Assembly: GCF_018614415.1 (NCBI RefSeq)
Contig: NZ_JAGGOO010000058.1
Span: 1 to 42,075, forward strand
Source of the DNA: Streptomyces sp. ISL-12
GTDB lineage: Bacteria > Actinomycetota > Actinomycetes > Streptomycetales > Streptomycetaceae
Length of the DNA: 42,075 nucleotides
Direction of reading: 5' to 3'
Notes under the pieces: model-generated
Told to the model about the DNA's origin: nothing
Database searches by the model: none
The model's input: the letters and a program-made list of their open reading frames with translations, nothing else
Shown here: piece after piece, positions 16,791 to 24,602 of the stretch
Layout: every line of letters begins with the position of its first letter
How positions within the stretch are numbered: position 1 is the stretch's first letter
Program-made: the position numbers and the translations under genes

Positions 16791-17311
16791 CATCCCGTAA
16801 GAGATTCCTCGTGTACGACCGGCTCCTCGGCTTCGGTGACGACTACTGGATCGAGGACGACCGGGGCGACAAGGTCTTCCTCGTCGACGGCAAGGCGATG
16901 CGGCTGCGGGACACCTGGGAGCTGAAGGACACCCAGGGACGGGTGCTCATCGGCATCCACCAGAAGATGTTCGCGCTGCGCGACACCATGGTGATCGAAC
17001 GGGCCGGCGATCCGCTGGCCACCATCAAGCGCAAGCGGCTGTCGCTGCTGCGCAACCACTACCGGGTGGCCCTGGCCGACGGCAACGAACTGGACGTCAG
17101 CGGCAAGATCCTCGACCGGGAGTTCGCCATCGAGTACGACGGCGAACTGCTGGCCGTCATCTCCCGCCGCCTGCTGACCGTCCGGGACACCTACGGCCTG
17201 GACGTCGTCCACGAGGACGCCGATCCGGCGCTGCTGATCGCGCTGACGGTGTGCGTGATCCACTTGGCGGAGAAGGAACGGGAGAAGGAACGCGAGAAGG
17301 AGCAGGAGTAG
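16787..17311 (+). CDS. LURP-one/tubby-like (phospholipid scramblase-like) protein
   Basis: A 174-residue protein beginning MTSRKRFLVYDRLLGFGDDYWIE. Repeated beta-strand units follow (KVFLVDGKAMRLRDTWELKD, LIGIHQKMFALRDTMVIE, LAVISRRLLTVRDTYGLDV), typical of the LURP-one-related/tubby C2-like barrel. That fold binds phosphoinositides in eukaryotes; the role in bacteria is unknown. The start overlaps the regulator's stop as ATGA, implying a functional link. The C-terminus is a charged EKEREKEREKEQE tail, and its TAG stop sits inside a simple repeat (17265-17390). Readthrough or a small slip would add about 28 residues. Confidence 0.83.
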   Translation: MTSRKRFLVYDRLLGFGDDYWIEDDRGDKVFLVDGKAMRLRDTWELKDTQGRVLIGIHQKMFALRDTMVIERAGDPLATIKRKRLSLLRNHYRVALADGNELDVSGKILDREFAIEYDGELLAVISRRLLTVRDTYGLDVVHEDADPALLIALTVCVIHLAEKEREKEREKEQE

Positions 17312-17390
17312 CAGCAGGAGAAGCAGCAGGAGAAGCAGCAGGAGAAGCAGCAGGAGTCAGCAGGAGAAGCAGCAGGAGAAGCAGCAGAGG
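17312..17390 (+). repeat. 12-bp CAGCAGGAGAAG tandem repeat at and after the LURP-one stop
   Basis: Units CAGCAGGAGAAG run from the TAG onward, with one interrupted by CAGCAGGAGTCAG. The related GAGAAGGAACGG-type repeat begins earlier, in the coding tail (from about 17267). The remaining 197 nt to the next start (17391-17587) hold TAACTT/TAGCCT -10-like boxes (17502-17512) and a 13-bp tandem repeat. Confidence 0.9.
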
Positions 17391-17546
17391 GCCGCTGAGC
17401 GGGTGCCCGGCGCCGGGTGGGGCACCACCCTGGCATTCGAGGCGTCAACACGGGCCTACGATCGTCACACGAAAGCACTGCCGGGGTGCCGCACAGCAGC
17501 GTAACTTAGCCTCCCAAGACGCCCGCCGACCGCCGCCCGTCCACCT

Positions 17547-17572
17547 TGTACCGACCGCCTGTACCGACCGCC
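17547..17572. repeat. 13-bp tandem repeat before the isomerase gene
   Basis: TGTACCGACCGCC occurs twice in direct succession (17547-17559, 17560-17572), just before the GAGGGG ribosome site of the gene at 17588. Confidence 0.9.
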
Positions 17573-17587
17573 GAGGGGTCCCGTTCC

Positions 17588-18412
17588 GTGAGTCTGCATC
17601 CCACCCTCCAGCCCTACGCCGACGCCTGGACTCACTCCATCGAAGCGATATCCGAGCTGGTGCAGCCGCTCGTGGAAGCAGAGTGGAACCGCCGTACGCC
17701 GTGCCCCGGCTGGTCCGTGCGCGATGTCGTCTCCCATGTCATCGGCCTGGACTCGGAGATGCTCGGCGACCCGCGTCCCATCCACACGCTCCCGCGCGAC
17801 CTGTTCCACGTCACCAACGACCACCAGCGCTACATGGAGATGCAGGTCGACGCCCGCCGGCACCACACGGCGCCCGAGATGACCTCCGAGCTGGAGTACA
17901 TGATCATCCGGCGCAACCGGCAGCTGCGCAACGAGTCGCGCGACCCCGGCGCCAAGGTGCGCGGCCCGCTCGGCGCCGAGCTGACCCTGGAGGAGTCGAT
18001 GCGCCGGCACGCCTTCGAGGTGTGGGTGCACGAGCAGGACCTGCGCACCGCCCTCGGGCACCCCGCCGACCTCGACTCCCCCGGCGCGCACGTCGCCCGT
18101 GACGTGCTGCTCGCCGAGCTGCCGCGGATCGTCGCCGAGGACGCGGACGCACCGCGCAGTTCGGCCGTCGTCTTCGACGTCCACGGGCCCGTCGAGTTCC
18201 TGCGCACGATCCGCGTCGACATCCAGGGCCGCGGCACCCTGGAGACGGCCCCCGCGCTGGGCCCCGTCGCCACCCTGACCCTCGACTGGGAGACGTACGT
18301 CCGCCTGGCCTGCGGCCGGGTGACGCCGGAGGCGGTGGCCGACCGGGTGAAGGCGGAGGGCGACCCGGAGCTGACGGCGGCGATCCTGCGGCACTTCACC
18401 GTCACCAAGTGA
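17588..18412 (+). CDS. Mycothiol-dependent maleylpyruvate isomerase family protein
   Basis: A 274-residue protein of the MDMPI/DinB-like family that uses mycothiol or carries its binding fold. It has the N-terminal four-helix part with RRTPCPGWSVRDVVSHVIGLD and a second conserved helix (MRRHAFEVWVHEQDLRTALG), then a C-terminal SCP2-like sterol-carrier domain (TLTLDWETYVRLACGRV, then ADRVKAEGDPELTAAIL). Most such Streptomyces proteins have no defined substrate, so isomerase activity should not be assumed. I chose GTG 17588 because GAGGGG lies about 11 nt upstream and the protein then begins at the family N-terminus; an upstream GTG/ATG at 17546 lies in repeats. Confidence 0.83.
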   Translation: MSLHPTLQPYADAWTHSIEAISELVQPLVEAEWNRRTPCPGWSVRDVVSHVIGLDSEMLGDPRPIHTLPRDLFHVTNDHQRYMEMQVDARRHHTAPEMTSELEYMIIRRNRQLRNESRDPGAKVRGPLGAELTLEESMRRHAFEVWVHEQDLRTALGHPADLDSPGAHVARDVLLAELPRIVAEDADAPRSSAVVFDVHGPVEFLRTIRVDIQGRGTLETAPALGPVATLTLDWETYVRLACGRVTPEAVADRVKAEGDPELTAAILRHFTVTK

Positions 18413-18421
18413 CGGGCGTCA

Positions 18422-18465
18422 TCGGGTGACGGCCGCCCTCGGGTGACGGCCGCCCTCGGGTGACG
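18422..18465. repeat. 17-bp tandem repeat between convergent genes
   Basis: TCGGGTGACGGCCGCCC occurs at 18422-18438 and 18439-18455, followed by a 10-bp partial copy. It lies just after the isomerase stop codon. Confidence 0.9.
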
Positions 18466-18500
18466 ACGGCCACCGGGGGTGGCGCGCACGGGTACCGGGG

Positions 18501-18953
18501 CTACAGGACGGTGTCCGGGGGAGAGCCGAGCTGGCGCAGGGCGCCGGCCAGGCCCCAGTTGAACCAGCTCTCGGCGATCTTCCCGTCGTCGAAGCGCAGC
18601 GTGACATGGCCGGTCGCCTCGAACGACGCCCCGCTCGGCGGGTTCCCCTGGTACGCGCCGGTGTGCCGGCCGCGCAGGACGAACCGGGCGCAGACGAGGT
18701 CGCCCTCGGCCACCATGCTCTGCGCCCGGTGGGTGAGGCCGAAGGCCTCCATCAGCTCCCGGTACACCCGCGCGGCCTCGGCGAGGCCCACCGACTCCTG
18801 GGCCATGTTCGGGTCGTGCTCGACGTAGTCGGGGGTGCAGTGCCGGGCGTAGACGGGCCCGCGGTCGTGGTCCGCCGTCTCCTCCAGCAACCGGCGGGCA
18901 AGGGTCTTGTTGTCCATGTCCATGTCCGTGTCGGTGACCATGTCCGTGTCCAT
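18501..18953 (-). CDS. SnoaL-like / ester cyclase family protein
   Basis: A 150-residue alpha+beta-barrel protein of the NTF2/SnoaL superfamily. Signatures: YARHCTPDYVEHDPN, a mid helix GLAEAARVYRELMEAFGLTH, MVAEGDLVCARFVLRGRHTG, and the C-terminal DDGKIAESWFNWGLAGALRQLG. Members include polyketide cyclases and many uncharacterised ester-cyclase-like proteins; no polyketide genes are nearby, so the role is open. The N-terminus is a short repeat of Met-Asp-Thr-Asp (MDTDMVTDTDMDMDNK). AGGA lies 8 nt upstream of ATG 18953, but a shorter start at the last Met is possible. Confidence 0.75.
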   Translation of the reverse strand: MDTDMVTDTDMDMDNKTLARRLLEETADHDRGPVYARHCTPDYVEHDPNMAQESVGLAEAARVYRELMEAFGLTHRAQSMVAEGDLVCARFVLRGRHTGAYQGNPPSGASFEATGHVTLRFDDGKIAESWFNWGLAGALRQLGSPPDTVL

Positions 18954-19004
18954 GACCCGTTCCTACCGGGGCCCGCTCCTCCCGGGCCGTGCCGCCACGC
19001 GCGG

Positions 19005-20306
19005 TCACACGGGAACGTGCACCGACGACACCCGACTGGCCACCAGCCGCTCCCGCTCCCGCCGCGCGGCCCGCCCGCGCAGCCGCAGGATCTGCGAGAC
19101 GCCCAGTGCCTGGAGCACGAACACCGCCGAGAAGGCGACCGTGTAGTCGTCGCCGGTGGCGTCCAGCAGCACGCCGATGGCCAGCAGTGTCGTCATCGAG
19201 GCGATGAAACCGCCCATGTTGGTGATGCCGGAGGCGGTGCCCTGACGCTCCGGCGGGTTGGCCGGGCGGGAGAAGTCGAAGCCGATCATCGAGGCCGGTC
19301 CGCAGGCGCCCAGCACCACGCACAGCACGATCAGCAGCCACATCGGCGCGTGCTCGGCCGGGTAGGCGAGCGTCGCCGCCCACAGCAGCGCCGTGGCGCC
19401 CACGGTCGCCAGCGCCAGCGGCAGCCGCGCCCGGTGGTGCCGGGCGATGATCTGGCCGTAGACCAGGCCGACGACCATGTTCGACAGCACGACGAGGGTG
19501 AGCAGCTCGCCGGCCGTGGCGCGGGTCAGGCCCTGTGCCTCGACCAGGAACGGCAGGCCCCACAGCAGCAGGAACACCATCGCCGGGAACTGCGTGGTGA
19601 AGTGCACCCACAGGCCCAGCCGGGTCCCCGGCTCCCGCCAGGAGGCGGCGATCTGGCGGCGTACGTACGTCGCCCCCTGGTGCGGCACCGGCTCGGGCTC
19701 GTGGCCGTCGGGGTGGTCCTTGAGGAAGAGCAGCAGCAGGACGAGGACGACCACGCCGGCCAGCGCACTGCCGGCGAACGCCGCCGTCCAGCCGATGCCG
19801 TGCAGCAGGCGGGCGATGACCAGGGTGGAGACCAGGTTGCCGGCCATGCCGGCCAGTCCGGCGAGCTGGGCGACCAGCGGCCCGCGCCGGGCCGGGAACC
19901 AGCGGGTGCCCAGGCGCAGCACGCTGATGAAGGTCAGCGCGTCACCGCAGCCCAGCAGCGCCCGCGAGGCCAGCGCCGTGCCGTAGGAGGGGGAGAGGGC
20001 GAAGCCGAGCTGGCCCAGCGTGAACAGCACCGCGCCGATGGCCAGCACCTTCTTGGTGCCGAGCCGGTCGACCAGCAGGCCGACGGGTATCTGCATGCCG
20101 GCGTAGACCAGCAGCTGGAGTATGGAGAAGGTGGACAGCGCCGAGGCGCCCACGTGGAAGCGCTCGACGGCGTCCAGTCCCGCGACGCCCAGCGACGTGC
20201 GGAAGATGACGGCCACGAAGTAGACGGCGACGCCGACGCCCCAGACGGCGAGCGCGCGCCGGCCGCCCGGGGGGTCGCCGGGCAGCGTGGTGCCGGCGCT
20301 GCTCAT
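19005..20306 (-). CDS. MFS transporter
   Basis: A 433-residue major facilitator superfamily protein with about 12 membrane segments. It has the signature loop GLLVDRLGTKK between segments 2 and 3, a central polar loop (KDHPDGHEPEPVPHQG) and a C-terminal half with GLVYGQIIARHHRARLP and GIGVLLDATGDDYT-like segments. The ATG overlaps the TGA of the upstream GntR gene (ATGA at 20306-20303), so it is translationally coupled to and probably regulated by that protein. Substrate unknown; organic acid or sugar-acid uptake is common for FCD-GntR partners. Confidence 0.9.
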   Translation of the reverse strand: MSSAGTTLPGDPPGGRRALAVWGVGVAVYFVAVIFRTSLGVAGLDAVERFHVGASALSTFSILQLLVYAGMQIPVGLLVDRLGTKKVLAIGAVLFTLGQLGFALSPSYGTALASRALLGCGDALTFISVLRLGTRWFPARRGPLVAQLAGLAGMAGNLVSTLVIARLLHGIGWTAAFAGSALAGVVVLVLLLLFLKDHPDGHEPEPVPHQGATYVRRQIAASWREPGTRLGLWVHFTTQFPAMVFLLLWGLPFLVEAQGLTRATAGELLTLVVLSNMVVGLVYGQIIARHHRARLPLALATVGATALLWAATLAYPAEHAPMWLLIVLCVVLGACGPASMIGFDFSRPANPPERQGTASGITNMGGFIASMTTLLAIGVLLDATGDDYTVAFSAVFVLQALGVSQILRLRGRAARRERERLVASRVSSVHVPV

Positions 20307-20953
20307 CGGACCTCCCCCCGGGCCAGGTGGGAGACCCAGCCGACGTGCCGGCCGACGACGGCGACGGCCGCCTCCGCGTCGCCGGCGCGCAGCGCGTCGA
20401 GGATCTCCTGGTGCTCGGTGATGGTCTTGGCGATCCGGTCGGGGTGGGAGTGCATGACGGCGACGCCCATCCGCAACTGGCGGTCGCGGAGCTGGTCGTA
20501 GAGGCGGGAGAGGATCTCGTTGCCGCCGCTGCGCACGATCTCGGCGTGGAAGCAGCGGTCGGCGACGGCGGCGGCGGCGAAGTCCCCGGCCGCGGCCCGC
20601 TCCTTGTGCTCGTCGAGCAGCTCGGCCAGCCGCTCCAGCAGCGCGGGCGAGGCCGGTACGGCCTTGCGGGCGGCGTGCTCCTCGACCAGCAGCCGGGTCT
20701 CCACCACGTCCGCGATCTCCTGCGCGGAGACGGGCAGGACGAGGGCGCCCTTCTTCGGGTAGAGCCGGATCAGGCCCTCGACCTCCAGCCGCAGCAGCGC
20801 CTCGCGCACCGGGGTGCGCGAGACCCCGGTGGCCTCGGCCAGTTCGCCCTCGGTCAGCAGGGTGCCGCCTTCGTAACGGCGGTCGAGGACACCTTGCTTG
20901 ACATGTGTGTAGACGCGGTCGGCGGCGGGGGGTTGCTTCACGGCCATGGTCAT
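20303..20953 (-). CDS. GntR family regulator, FCD (FadR) subfamily
   Basis: A 216-residue repressor-type regulator. Its winged helix-turn-helix is near residues 10-70 (GELAEATGVSRTPVREALLRLEVEGLI), followed by an all-helical FCD ligand-binding domain (VETRLLVEEHAARKAV, DRCFHAEIVRSGGNEILSRLYDQL, ITEHQEILDALRAGDAEAA) whose Asp/His residues may hold a metal and bind a carboxylate effector. ATG 20953 is preferred over 20983 because a TATCCT -10 box (20965-20960) ends 6 nt upstream, giving a leaderless transcript, and the protein then starts MTMAVKQP. It forms an operon with the MFS gene. Confidence 0.9.
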   Translation of the reverse strand: MTMAVKQPPAADRVYTHVKQGVLDRRYEGGTLLTEGELAEATGVSRTPVREALLRLEVEGLIRLYPKKGALVLPVSAQEIADVVETRLLVEEHAARKAVPASPALLERLAELLDEHKERAAAGDFAAAAVADRCFHAEIVRSGGNEILSRLYDQLRDRQLRMGVAVMHSHPDRIAKTITEHQEILDALRAGDAEAAVAVVGRHVGWVSHLARGEVR

Positions 20954-20959
20954 GCCCAC

Positions 20960-20965
20960 AGGATA
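20960..20965 (-). promoter_or_regulatory. -10 box, leaderless start of the GntR-MFS operon
   Basis: TATCCT on the minus strand ends 6 nt before ATG 20953. The flanking TTGTATCTATCC is AT-richer than its surroundings and could hold an autoregulatory site. Confidence 0.45.
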
Positions 20966-21143
20966 GATACAACAGGGACGCATGAAGAGGCTCGTCCATC
21001 ATGCGGACACTTCCTCCGTCACAGAGCAACCATCCACCCCTGTCATGAGTCGAATACAGTCGCGGCATCATGCTGTTCAGATGATGAACTGACCTCAACT
21101 CGGCCGCACCGCCGGTGAATTCCACACAATCGGGGTACTACAC

Positions 21144-22043
21144 GTGAATACCGTCAATCAGGGCTTTCGCCTCCGCAGGGCCGTCGCCGTCGCCGTGACG
21201 AGCGGCACCATGGTGGCGACCGGTGTCCTCACCGCGGCGCCGGCCCAGGCCGCCACGACGCCGTCCATCACCGCCAAGGGCGGGTTCGTGATGAACAGCG
21301 CCAACGGCAAGACGCTCTACAGCAAGTCCGCCGACACCAAGCGGCTGACCGCCTCCACCACGAAGATCATGACCGCCAAGGTCGTGCTCTCGCAGAAGAA
21401 CCTGAACCTCGACTCCAAGGTCACCATCAAGAAGGCCTACAGCGACTACATCGTCTCCAAGGGCGCCTCGTCGGCCCGGCTGATCGTCGGCGACAAGGTC
21501 ACCGTCCGCCAGCTCCTCTACGGGATGATGCTGCCGTCCGGCTGCGACGCCGCGATGGCGCTGGCCGACAAGTTCGGTTCCGGCTCGACCGTCTCGGCCC
21601 GCACCAAGAACTTCATCAGCAAGATGAACTCCACGGCCAAGAGCCTGGGCATGACCAAGACGCACTTCGACTCGTTCGACGGCATCAGCAACGGGTCCAA
21701 CTACTCGACGCCGCGCGACCTGACCAAGCTCGCCCGCAGCGCGATGAAGAGCTCCACCTTCAAGACCGTCGTGAAGGCCAAGTCGTACAAGGCCAAGACC
21801 ATCACCAAGACCGGGTCCACCCGCACCATGGCGACCTGGTCGAACACCAACACCCTGCTCGGCTGGAACGGCACGCTGGGCGTGAAGACCGGCTCCGGCT
21901 CCTCCGCCAAGTACTGCCTGGTGTTCGCCGCCACCAAGAACGGTGAGTCGGTCGTCGGCGCGGTGCTCACCTCGTCCTCCGCGGCCAACCGCACCTCGGA
22001 CGTGAAGAAGCTCGTCAACTACGGCTACTCGAAGATCAGCTGA
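21144..22043 (+). CDS. Secreted DD-transpeptidase/carboxypeptidase, Streptomyces K15 type
   Basis: A 299-residue exported low-molecular-weight penicillin-binding protein (peptidase S11 fold) that acts on peptidoglycan stem peptides outside the membrane. Residues 1-36 form a signal peptide ending APAQA-A. The active-site tetrad is STTK (71-74), the second motif is SGC (132-134) instead of the usual SGN, and the third is KTG (248-250). After removing 36 residues these fall at Ser35, Ser96-Gly97-Cys98 and Lys212, essentially the numbering I remember for the K15 DD-transpeptidase, which also has SGC. GTG 21144 has a weak GGGG site upstream. A strong hairpin follows. Confidence 0.9.
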   Translation: MNTVNQGFRLRRAVAVAVTSGTMVATGVLTAAPAQAATTPSITAKGGFVMNSANGKTLYSKSADTKRLTASTTKIMTAKVVLSQKNLNLDSKVTIKKAYSDYIVSKGASSARLIVGDKVTVRQLLYGMMLPSGCDAAMALADKFGSGSTVSARTKNFISKMNSTAKSLGMTKTHFDSFDGISNGSNYSTPRDLTKLARSAMKSSTFKTVVKAKSYKAKTITKTGSTRTMATWSNTNTLLGWNGTLGVKTGSGSSAKYCLVFAATKNGESVVGAVLTSSSAANRTSDVKKLVNYGYSKIS

Positions 22044-22066
22044 CGCTCCGTCCACGGCTTCGCGCG

Positions 22067-22100
22067 AGGGGGTCCACCGCCGGCGGGCGGTGGACCCCCT
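22067..22100. terminator. Terminator between the DD-transpeptidase and bkd operon 1
   Basis: A 15-bp perfect stem (22067-22081 with 22086-22100) and a 4-nt loop between convergent genes; usable from both sides. Confidence 0.88.
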
Positions 22101-22112
22101 TCGCCGTGCTCG

Positions 22113-23612
22113 CTAGGCCCAGGTGATCAGCCGCTTGGGCTGCTCCAGGATCGCGGCCACGTCGGCCAGGACCTTGGAGCCCAGTTCGCCGTCGACCAGA
22201 CGGTGGTCGAAGCTCAGCGCCAGCGTGGTGACCTGACGGGGCTTCACCTTGCCCTTGTGCACCCAGGGCTGGAGCTTGATCGCGCCGATCGCGAGGATCG
22301 CCGACTCGCCGGGGTTGAGGATCGGTGTGCCGGTGTCGACACCGAAGACGCCCACGTTGGTGATGGTGACCGTGCCGCCCTGCATCGCGGCCGGGGAGGT
22401 CCTGCCCTCCCGGGCCGTGGTGACCAGCTCGCCCAGCGAACGGGCCAGTTCCGGCAGCGTCTTGGCGTGCGCGTCCTTGATGTTCGGCACGAGCAGGCCG
22501 CGCGGGGTCGCGGCGGCGATGCCCAGGTTGACGTAGTGCTTGACCACGATCTCCTGCGCGGCCTCGTCCCAGGCGGCGTTGATGTCCGGGTGGCGGCGGA
22601 TCGCGACCAGCAGGGCCTTGGCGATCAGGAGCAGCGGGTTGACCCGCAGGCCCTCGAACTCCTTGTCCTGCTTCAGCTCCTCGACCAGCTTCATCGTGCG
22701 GGTCACGTCGACCGTCACGAACTCCGTGACGTGCGGCGCGGTGAACGCCGAGCCGACCATCGCCGCGGCCGTCGCCTTGCGGACACCCTTGACCGGGACG
22801 CGGGTCTCGCGGGCACCGCCGGACGGCACCGCCGCCGGGGCGGCGACGGAGGGCGCCGGTGCGGGGGCCGGCACGGCGGCCGACGCGGCGGCCGGTTCCG
22901 TGGCTGCGGCGGGCGCCACCGCCGCGTGCACGTCCTCGCGCGTGATGATGCCGTCCGGCCCCGACGGGACCACGGTCGTCAGATCGACGCCGAGGTCCTT
23001 GGCGAGCTTGCGCACCGGGGGCTTGGCCAGGGGGCGCTCCCGGGTGACCGGCGCCTGCCCGTTCAGCTCGGCCTGGATCGCGGCGGCCGGTGTGGCGGCG
23101 GGGGCGGTGGCCGGGGCGGCGGCGGGCTCCGCGGGCGTCTGTGGTGCCGGTGGCGTCAGCGGCACCTGTGATGCCTGTGGCACCTGCGGTGCCTTGCGCG
23201 GGCGGCGGCGGGTCGAGGACGCGGCCACCCCGTAGCCGACCAGGACCGGCTGGCGGCCCTGCGGCTGCTCGGGCTCACCGGCCGCGGACGCCTCGGCCGG
23301 TTCCCGCGCCACCGTCTCCCGGGCCGGCTCGACGCCCGTCCCGCCGCCCGTGTCCACCGCGATGATCGCCGTGCCCACGTCCACCGTGGTGCCCTCGGGG
23401 ACGTGCAGCGCGCGGACCACGCCGTCGTAGGGGATGGGCAGCTCGACCGCGGCCTTGGCCGTCTCGACCTCGCAGACCACCTGGCCGTCGGTGACCGTGT
23501 CGCCGGGCTGGACGTACCACTTGAGGATCTCGGCCTCGGTGAGTCCCTCGCCCACGTCGGGCATCTTGAACTCGCGCACCGCGCCCACGGACGCTTCCGT
23601 CATCGTCGTCAC
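22113..23612 (-). CDS. bkdC: Branched-chain keto-acid dehydrogenase E2 (operon 1)
   Basis: A 499-residue dihydrolipoamide acyltransferase, the core of the cytoplasmic complex that moves the acyl group to CoA. It has a lipoyl domain (residues ~12-90, lipoyl-Lys53 in VETAKAAVE), an Ala/Pro-rich linker, a peripheral-subunit-binding domain (KPPVRKLAKDLGVDLTTV) and the catalytic domain ending with SFDHRLVDG (His469, Asp473). I chose GTG 23612 because AGGAG lies exactly 6 nt upstream; ATG 23603 is the alternative. It is the last gene of the bkdABC unit, 10 nt after bkdB. Paralogue of the protein at 38053. Confidence 0.93.
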   Translation of the reverse strand: MTTMTEASVGAVREFKMPDVGEGLTEAEILKWYVQPGDTVTDGQVVCEVETAKAAVELPIPYDGVVRALHVPEGTTVDVGTAIIAVDTGGGTGVEPARETVAREPAEASAAGEPEQPQGRQPVLVGYGVAASSTRRRPRKAPQVPQASQVPLTPPAPQTPAEPAAAPATAPAATPAAAIQAELNGQAPVTRERPLAKPPVRKLAKDLGVDLTTVVPSGPDGIITREDVHAAVAPAAATEPAAASAAVPAPAPAPSVAAPAAVPSGGARETRVPVKGVRKATAAAMVGSAFTAPHVTEFVTVDVTRTMKLVEELKQDKEFEGLRVNPLLLIAKALLVAIRRHPDINAAWDEAAQEIVVKHYVNLGIAAATPRGLLVPNIKDAHAKTLPELARSLGELVTTAREGRTSPAAMQGGTVTITNVGVFGVDTGTPILNPGESAILAIGAIKLQPWVHKGKVKPRQVTTLALSFDHRLVDGELGSKVLADVAAILEQPKRLITWA

Positions 23613-23622
23613 GACCCTCTCC

Positions 23623-24600
23623 TCAGTACGCCAGCGAGCGGTCGACGGCATCCAGCACCCGGTCCAGGTCGGGCAGGTACTCCTCCTCCAGACGCGCCGG
23701 CGGGTACGGCGCGTGGTAGCCGCCGACCCGGAGCACCGGGGCCTCCAGGTGGTAGAAGCAGCGCTCGGTGATCCGCGCGGCGATCTCCGCGCCGGAGCCG
23801 AGGAAGACCGGCGCCTCGTGCACCACGACCAGGCGGCGGGTCTTCTCCACCGAGGTCTGCACGGTGTCGAAGTCCAGCGGGGAGACCGAGCGCAGGTCGA
23901 CGACCTCCAGGGACCGGCCCTCCTCCGCCGCCGCGTCGGCCGCCTCCAGGCAGAGCTTCACCATCGGGCCGTACGCGACCAGGGTGAGGTCGGTGCCCTC
24001 GCGGGCCACCCGCGCGGCGTGCAGCGGGCCGGGAATCGCCTCCGGGTCGACCTCGCCCTTGTCCCAGTAGCGCCGCTTGGGCTCGAAGAAGATCACCGGG
24101 TCGTCGCTCTGGATGGCCTGCTGCATCATCCAGTAGGCGTCCGAGGAGTTGGACGGCGTGACCACCTTCAGCCCCGCCACGTGCGCGAAGAGCGCCTCGG
24201 GGGACTCCGAGTGGTGCTCGACCGCGCCGATCCCGCCGCCGTAGGGGATGCGCACGACGACCGGCAGCTTGATCTTGCCCAGCGCGCGGGCGTGCATCTT
24301 CGCGAGCTGCGTGACGATCTGGTCGTACGCCGGGAAGACGAAGCCGTCGAACTGGATCTCCACCACGGGGCGGTAGCCGCGCAGGGCGAGGCCGATCGCC
24401 GTGCCGACGATGCCGGACTCGGCGAGCGGGGTGTCGATGACGCGGCCCTCGCCGAAGTCCTTCTGCAGGCCGTCCGTCACCCGGAACACACCGCCGAGCT
24501 TGCCGACGTCCTCGCCCATGACGAGGACCTTGGGGTCCGTCTCCAGGGCGCGGCGCAGCGACTCGTTGATCGCCTTGGCGATCGCCATCTTCTCGGCCAT
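23623..24600 (-). CDS. bkdB: Branched-chain keto-acid dehydrogenase E1 beta (operon 1)
   Basis: A 325-residue transketolase-like subunit that pairs with E1 alpha to decarboxylate 2-keto acids from Val, Leu and Ile using thiamine diphosphate. Family features: EDVGKLGGVFRVTDGLQ, DTPLAESGIVGTAIGLAL, EIQFDGFVFPAYDQI, RIPYGGGIGAVEHHSESPEA and VVVHEAPVFLGSGAEIAA. It starts 2 nt after the stop of bkdA (TGAtcATG), so the two are coupled. Its second copy is at 39480-40484. Confidence 0.95.
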   Translation of the reverse strand: MAEKMAIAKAINESLRRALETDPKVLVMGEDVGKLGGVFRVTDGLQKDFGEGRVIDTPLAESGIVGTAIGLALRGYRPVVEIQFDGFVFPAYDQIVTQLAKMHARALGKIKLPVVVRIPYGGGIGAVEHHSESPEALFAHVAGLKVVTPSNSSDAYWMMQQAIQSDDPVIFFEPKRRYWDKGEVDPEAIPGPLHAARVAREGTDLTLVAYGPMVKLCLEAADAAAEEGRSLEVVDLRSVSPLDFDTVQTSVEKTRRLVVVHEAPVFLGSGAEIAARITERCFYHLEAPVLRVGGYHAPYPPARLEEEYLPDLDRVLDAVDRSLAY

Positions 24601-24602
24601 GA

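Noticed and set aside
18900..18950. TTGTCCATG near 18913 as a second DnaA box
   Set aside because: It differs at the last two positions from TTGTCCACA and lies in a Met-Asp codon repeat of the SnoaL-like gene.
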